Positions 60,175 to 64,000 of a stretch of DNA of 64,000 nucleotides are shown one piece after another. Every line of letters begins with the position of its first letter. Positions within the stretch are counted from its first letter, which is position 1. The DNA comes from Holacanthus passer. Taxonomy: Eukaryota; Chordata; Actinopteri; Pomacanthidae. The translations under genes were made by a program, and so were the position numbers. The notes below the pieces were generated by a model that worked only from the letters and a program-made list of their open reading frames with translations, was not told the DNA's origin and did no database searches. The stretch is taken from assembly GCA_025331565.1 (NCBI GenBank), contig JAFREQ010000039.1, forward strand, positions 1,426,001-1,490,000, given 5' to 3'.

Positions 60175-62912
60175 ATCCATTGGATGCCATCAACATGTTA
60201 TCTCACTGGTTTAAGGAACCAAGTTAGGGCGATCTCATGCTCCACCTACTAAATGGCCCACTGCAATCAGACATATTGCTCTGGCCATGGAGGTCTGCAT
60301 GCCTGAGCCAACTTGTCCAACCATCCAAATGGTTTCATTTACAGATTTTTGCAAGTTCAGTAAACCTATTGTGAATGTATCAGGGGGCTCACTGGACTGA
60401 TTGTATCTGTTGCCCATTTTAATCGTACTTCTTAAGTTTTGTCCCTCTCTCTGCAACCTTCCTCTTACAGTTCCTAGATATTGACAGGAAACTATAGGAC
60501 ATATAGAATAAACTGCTACTGGCTTTCATGATCTGTTATGAGGCAGCAATGACATATCATTAGCCTAAGGTTTAGATAATGCCTGAATTGATCAGTGTGC
60601 CTCAAAATCAAAGTCTGAAAGGTTACTAGTTGCAGACCACTGAATCAAATACTCATGTCATTACTCCTTATTCCACTGCTTTAGGCATGCATGTGTGACA
60701 TGTTGTATGTGAATGCAGTCACGTAGACATTTACATTTATGGAAATACAGCTGATACTTCACAGAGACACACATACATACATTCAGGAGAAACCAGAATG
60801 TATTGACACACACATTCATTCTCTCTCCAGTGGCATTCACAGTAGACTTAAACATGATTCAGTCTTTAATCCTGGTGCAATTGATTAACCTTGTTATCCC
60901 TGAAGGGAAAATGATTTGCTCCAGAGCAATATCAAAGTAAAGATCAATTAAAAAGTGGTCATAACCTATATATATACCTAAGGTTTGCAAATGTAGCAAT
61001 TGAAAATTCCATCACATGAACACACAAACCAGAGACCAAACTAACCCATCTCCTCTTTTAAACAAAAATCACCCCCAGAGACACAGCCTCCCACCAGTGA
61101 CCACTCACAACATGCTAGATGACTCAACAGATCCCATCCTGTCCAACGTCAGACGCATCGGCCTCTTCAACTCCAGGAACGACCGCGTCAAGGTAGAAAG
61201 CATTTCCTGTATTCTTCCTTTATGTGTTCATCATCACTGTGTTCTCATCTGGAGTCAGTTTGTGGAAATTTCTTAATCATGACTTGCCTGGTGACGAAGA
61301 TGCATAATGTTTGACAATATCTTGGCCAGAACTAGAAGGACTGAAGAAGTGACGGGCACTTTGTAGAAAGAATTAATGTTGACCTCACAGTGTTGCTAAA
61401 GGAAAAGTCAGGGGATCACCAAAGCCAGCAGGATTCATTGTTTTAGAAGCATCATCACCAAAATCAGGGATTCACCGGGAAGTCAGACGGATTCATCCAC
61501 TGGCAACCATGAATGTCCGTTCAAAATTTCATAGTAATCCATCAAAGAGATGCTGACATTTTAGTCTGGTGGACTGGCACACTGCCTTAGTATTATATTA
61601 TTATGAGCAATAATTGATTTTTGTTGTTGTTGATGGGTACAGATACAGTAACATACAATACAGAAATACAGTATATTGTCAACTAGTGCAAAACTAAGCT
61701 GCAAATGTATCAATGAATAAAATAATAAGAGTTTTATTTTCTATCACTACATTTACACAAATTGAATGCTGTCTTCATGAAGCCACTGAAGCCACAGTTT
61801 ATTCTGTGAATTCTGTCAGGTGAGAAACCAGCTGTTCATTACTCCATGATATGGAAAAAGATTTGGTTAGCATTCAGCAGGTTCACTTTTTTTCTTCTGG
61901 GGATCACGGATGTGTTCAGTAAATCCATGGCAATCTGCCCTTTACATTTTGAGATACAGTTGTTGTTGTTTTTTGTTTAAAAGTGGTGATAATGGTCAGA
62001 ATTAAACAGTAGTCAGGAGGGTTCTTCCTCTGTTGACTACAAATATCCACAACAAAGACACGAGACATCCAGCAGTTAAATATATTGTCTACAAAGTTTG
62101 GCTGTAGCATGGCACTAAATGCAAACTGGGGATAGATTAATATGTAAAGGGTCCTCTTGGAAGCATGGGCTTGCCTGGTAAATTTTAGGGTGATATGTCC
62201 ATTTTATTATTTGTTATTTAATGTGTACAAGAGGCACAAGACACACTAGCTAAAAGGTAAAGGGAACCATGAATATCTACAGCAAAGTTTAGGTCATAAA
62301 AGTCTAATCTGTAATCTAATCTGTCCCAGTGGTGACTGATGAATATTTTTCTTCCACAACCTTGTATCACTCAGTAGCTCTCTGAAAATGTCTGTCTGCT
62401 CTCTAAGATTATCTTCCACCCTGAGTTCCTGTCCTCCACCAGTCCTCTGCTGCCCATGGACTATGAAGATTTTGTTCGTGGCTGTAATCTTGGAGTGTTC
62501 CCCTCCTACTATGAACCATGGGGCTACACACCTGGTAACCATCTACCATCGCACTGTAACCTTTGATATGCAAGCTTGCATCCATCCACACACACAAATG
62601 CTTCATGTCTGCGAAGTACAGAGGCACTGCGGTTGTTACACAAATCTCCACAGCAGCCTCAGAGTCTATGGTGGGGTTGTACACTTTGTAATGAGACAGC
62701 TGGTATTCTAACAATTGGGAGAACTTTCAAAATAGCTGCTTGCTTGGTGTATTCTGTCAACTCGTACCAATACAGATGACAACAAACATATTGTACCTTT
62801 ACTTCCCCAGGTGAATGTACTGTAATGGGCATTCCCAGTGTGACCACCAACCTGTCAGGTTTCGGCTGCTTCATGGAGGAGCATGTCTCAGACCCTGCTG
62901 CCTATGGTGTGG

Positions 62913-62949
<37 letters not shown>

Positions 62950-63563
62950 GACATCTTGTCATATAATCAGTGCCATTGCTGCCTCATGTCAAGACTCCTT
63001 TCAATTTGAGGAACGGCATGAATGTCCACATGCTGACATGGATAATCTCTGTGTTTTTTTGTTCTCCTCTCTCCTCTACTCCCCCGCTTGTCCCTTACTG
63101 TTTCAATCTGTTTAGGCATTTACATTGTGGACAGGCGGTTTCGTTCAGCCGAGGAGTCCTGTAACCAGCTGACCCAATTCATGTTCAGTTTTTGCCAGCA
63201 GTCACGGCGCCAGCGCATCATCCAGCGGAACCGAACTGAGAGGCTGTCTGACCTGCTGGACTGGAGATACCTGGGACGGGTCAGTTTCTGCTGCACCAGC
63301 ACCACACAGCTGTCTGATAGGACAGAGCGTACACGTACACACTCTATCAGGCAGAAAACTGTATTCATATGTGCACACACAGTTCACATGGTGATAATAT
63401 CAATTAATAAAAAGAATCAATCTCCTCTTTCGTGTTGCAGTTTGACATGTTTTCACGAACATCTCTGATTTGTGATTTACAGTTTTACATACACGCCCGT
63501 CATCTAGCACTCAGCAGAGCTTTCCCAGACAAGTTCAAGATGGACCCCATGGCCCCTCTCAAG
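48283..63563 (+). CDS. gys2: Glycogen synthase 2 (liver type), partial at 3' end
   Basis: GT3-family enzyme adding glucose from UDP-glucose to glycogen; the liver isoform. Coding exons: 48283-48406, 50385-50566, 51546-51737, 51831-52016, 54613-54757, 54981-55098, 55361-55481, 55676-55782, 56259-56318, 56468-56546, 61079-61192, 62408-62534, 62811-62906, 63116-63279 and 63483-63563. Together they encode 632 residues with consistent phases; about 70 more are expected beyond the window. MPLSRSLSMTSLSGL carries the N-terminal regulatory serines (sites 2/2a). KVGGIYTVIQTKA is the UDP-glucose-binding region; YEPWGYTPGE holds the catalytic Glu pair region; SRRQRIIQRNRTERLSDLLD is the arginine cluster for glucose-6-phosphate and phosphorylation control. 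An upstream in-frame ATG at 48148 would add 45 residues unlike the family. ELPVEDLLLFEVAWEVTNK and synteny favour GYS2 over GYS1. Confidence 0.96.
48407..50384. other. gys2 intron 1, nothing recognised
   Basis: About 2 kb without coding signal or clear repeat. First introns of metabolic genes often hold enhancers, but I see no specific site. Confidence 0.45.
50572..50644. repeat. (GA)n then (GT)n just after a gys2 donor
   Basis: A roughly 50-bp GA repeat continuing into a 20-bp GT repeat. It starts only 5 nt after the end of gys2 exon 2 (50566), so it overlaps the region bound by U1 and nearby splicing factors. Confidence 0.9.
50985..51190 (-). mobile_element. tRNA-derived SINE
   Basis: On the - strand, from about 51188, it has a pol III A box (TAGCTCAGGAGG) and a B box (GGTTCGATCCC) at tRNA spacing. 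A non-tRNA body with TGTCCTTGGGCAAGATACTG follows, which I recognise from SINE-like repeats of spiny-rayed fish. It is antisense to gys2 in intron 2. The 3' end is unclear. Confidence 0.7.
52740..53102 (+). mobile_element. CA-bounded element with telomere-like core, copy 1
   Basis: A (CA)n tract (to about 52773) leads into CTTTACTTATGTCACTTCTG, then CTAACCCTAACCTTAACC repeats (52854-52945), then AATTGAGGACACCACTTTTT, and ends in a second (CA)n tract from about 53069. The same unit, inverted, occurs at 59827-60170. It lies in gys2 intron 4. Similar CA-flanked units are frequent in fish genomes; I do not know a name. Confidence 0.8.
54589..54604. repeat. Short GT repeat at gys2 exon 5 acceptor
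   Basis: A GT-rich stretch ends 8 nt before the AG acceptor of gys2 exon 5 (54613), giving an acceptor (GTGAGTGTAG) with a poor pyrimidine tract. Confidence 0.7.
55205..55255 (+). repeat. Short tail motif in gys2 intron 6
   Basis: 'GACAGATAGATGTACTTTAT' then TTGTCCCAAACTGGCAAATTC, a close relative of the copy at 4885-4933. Confidence 0.5.
57190..57233 (-). repeat. Dispersed short tail motif, reverse copy
   Basis: GAATTTCCCCTATGGGGGAT then CAATAAAGAATTATCTTA, a reverse copy of the recurring motif, in gys2 intron 10. Confidence 0.5.
57285..57480. repeat. Interspersed repeat of teleost type
   Basis: Contains 'GGGCATTTTAACATGGGAGT' and 'AAGTGGCCATTCAAGGAACT' followed by GCAGTTTTTGGCACTT. I recognise this as a common fish interspersed repeat but cannot assign a family. 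The open frame inside it is incidental. Confidence 0.5.
58496..58983. mobile_element. Non-autonomous hAT-type element, full length
   Basis: Left end CAGTGGTGGAGGAAATATTT and right end TCTACCACTA are near-complementary termini. Flanks GTTACAAC (58488-58495) and GTTATAGC (58984-58991) match at 6 of 8 positions, consistent with an aged 8-bp target duplication. At 488 bp it is non-coding. Fragments of the same family lie near 22208, 31240 and 46030. It is in gys2 intron 10. Confidence 0.75.
59827..60170 (-). mobile_element. CA-bounded element with telomere-like core, copy 2 (inverted)
   Basis: Reverse complement of the unit at 52740-53102. (GT)n comes first, then GGTTCGCTTATGTCCAAATT, then TTAGGGTTAGGGTTAGG repeats (about 60009-60062), then AGTCCTTCAGGTTAGTCTCC, and a second (GT)n tract at 60137-60170. 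It lies in gys2 intron 10, about 7 kb from copy 1. Confidence 0.8.
62915..62947. repeat. (CA)n just after gys2 exon 13 donor
   Basis: About 33 bp of CA repeat starting 9 nt after the exon ends at 62906. The donor itself, GTGTGG, is weak. Confidence 0.9.
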
Positions 63564-63594
63564 GTGAGGAATACTGCGGTCATACTAGTGAGAC

Positions 63595-63677
63595 AAAAAA
63601 CTACCACAAAGAAGCACAAAGTGATGCAGAACGACCACAAAGAGACTCAAAATGATTACAAAGAAGTGCAAAACACC
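63595..63677 (+). repeat. Short tandem repeat, AC-rich 15-18-bp units
   Basis: Degenerate tandem units of the form ACCACAAAGAGACTCAAAAT, in the last gys2 intron of the window. This type is common in fish introns. Confidence 0.55.
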
Positions 63678-63699
63678 TGCATCCCAGTTAGGACGCTTG

Positions 63700-64000
63700 G
63701 GATCTTTCCGTGTGGAGTTTGCATGTTCTCCCTGTGCAGCGTGGGTTTTCACCGGGTACTCCAGCTTCCTCCCACAGTCCAAAAACATGCTGAGGTTAAT
63801 TGAATATTCTAAATTGTCCATAGGTGTGAATGTGAGTGTGTGTGCGTGTTTGTTTGTCCTGTGTGTGGCCCTGTGATGGACTGGCGACTTGTCCAGGGTG
63901 TCCCCTGCCTTCGGCCCAAGTCGGCTGGGATAGGCTCCAGCCCCCCCGCGACCCTGCAGAGGATTAAGCGGCGTACAGATGTACAGATAATGGATGGATG
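63700..64000 (+). mobile_element. LINE-like 3' tail, continues past the window
   Basis: Contains 'GTGGAGTTTGCATGTTCTCC', 'CTTCCTCCCACAGTCCAAAA' and 'GCTGGGATAGGCTCCAGCCC', ending in ATGGATGG repeats. I recognise this as a widespread teleost retroposon 3' end, probably of the RTE type (Expander/Rex3-like). No coding part is present. Confidence 0.6.

Noticed and set aside
1..64000. CRISPR arrays, bacterial operons, phage or virus genes
   Set aside because: The window is an intron-rich vertebrate locus. The only regular repeat array is the kiss2 minisatellite, which has no unique spacers.

Overview
The window is nuclear DNA from a ray-finned fish, most likely a spiny-rayed (percomorph) teleost. 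It has compact multi-exon genes with GT-AG introns, many CA/GA microsatellites, and remnants of typical teleost hAT, LINE and SINE elements. It also carries a kisspeptin-2 gene with the fish-type core peptide FNFNPFGLRF. Protein identities rest on recalled family sequences; no database search was possible.

Layout, left to right. (1) 1-9.3 kb: the 3' half of tmpo (LAP2, beta-type C-terminus), + strand; its 5' exons lie outside the window. (2) 11.1-21.1 kb: the complete mitochondrial phosphate carrier slc25a3, + strand. It has the two alternative exons 3A and 3B, and two near-identical 202-nt H/ACA-type snoRNA candidates in successive introns. (3) 21.1-31.8 kb: a 10.7-kb gap with no recognisable gene, holding decayed transposons and simple repeats. 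(4) 31.8-43.65 kb: a complete ldhb-type lactate dehydrogenase gene, + strand, encoding 334 aa. (5) 44.7-46.4 kb: complete two-exon kiss2 on the - strand, tail-to-tail with ldhb; its only intron is filled by a 22-copy minisatellite and a transposon fragment. (6) 48.3-63.6 kb: liver-type glycogen synthase gys2, + strand, with 15 of an expected 16 coding exons; the last lies beyond the window. The final 300 bp is the tail of a LINE-like repeat.

The genes are mostly metabolic or nuclear-structural and are not an operon: inner nuclear membrane/lamina (tmpo), mitochondrial phosphate import (slc25a3), pyruvate/lactate interconversion (ldhb), a reproductive neuropeptide (kiss2) and hepatic glycogen synthesis (gys2). 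The ldhb-kiss2-gys2 block matches the known teleost kiss2 neighbourhood. Its linkage to tmpo-slc25a3 joins orthologues from two separate parts of human chromosome 12.

The most interesting signals are the duplicated snoRNA pair, the frame logic of the slc25a3 exon pair, the kiss2 intron minisatellite, a pair of inverted 350-bp elements with telomere-like cores flanking gys2 exons 5-10, and microsatellites starting within 5-20 nt of three splice donors. I saw no clear sign of a wholly new biological system.
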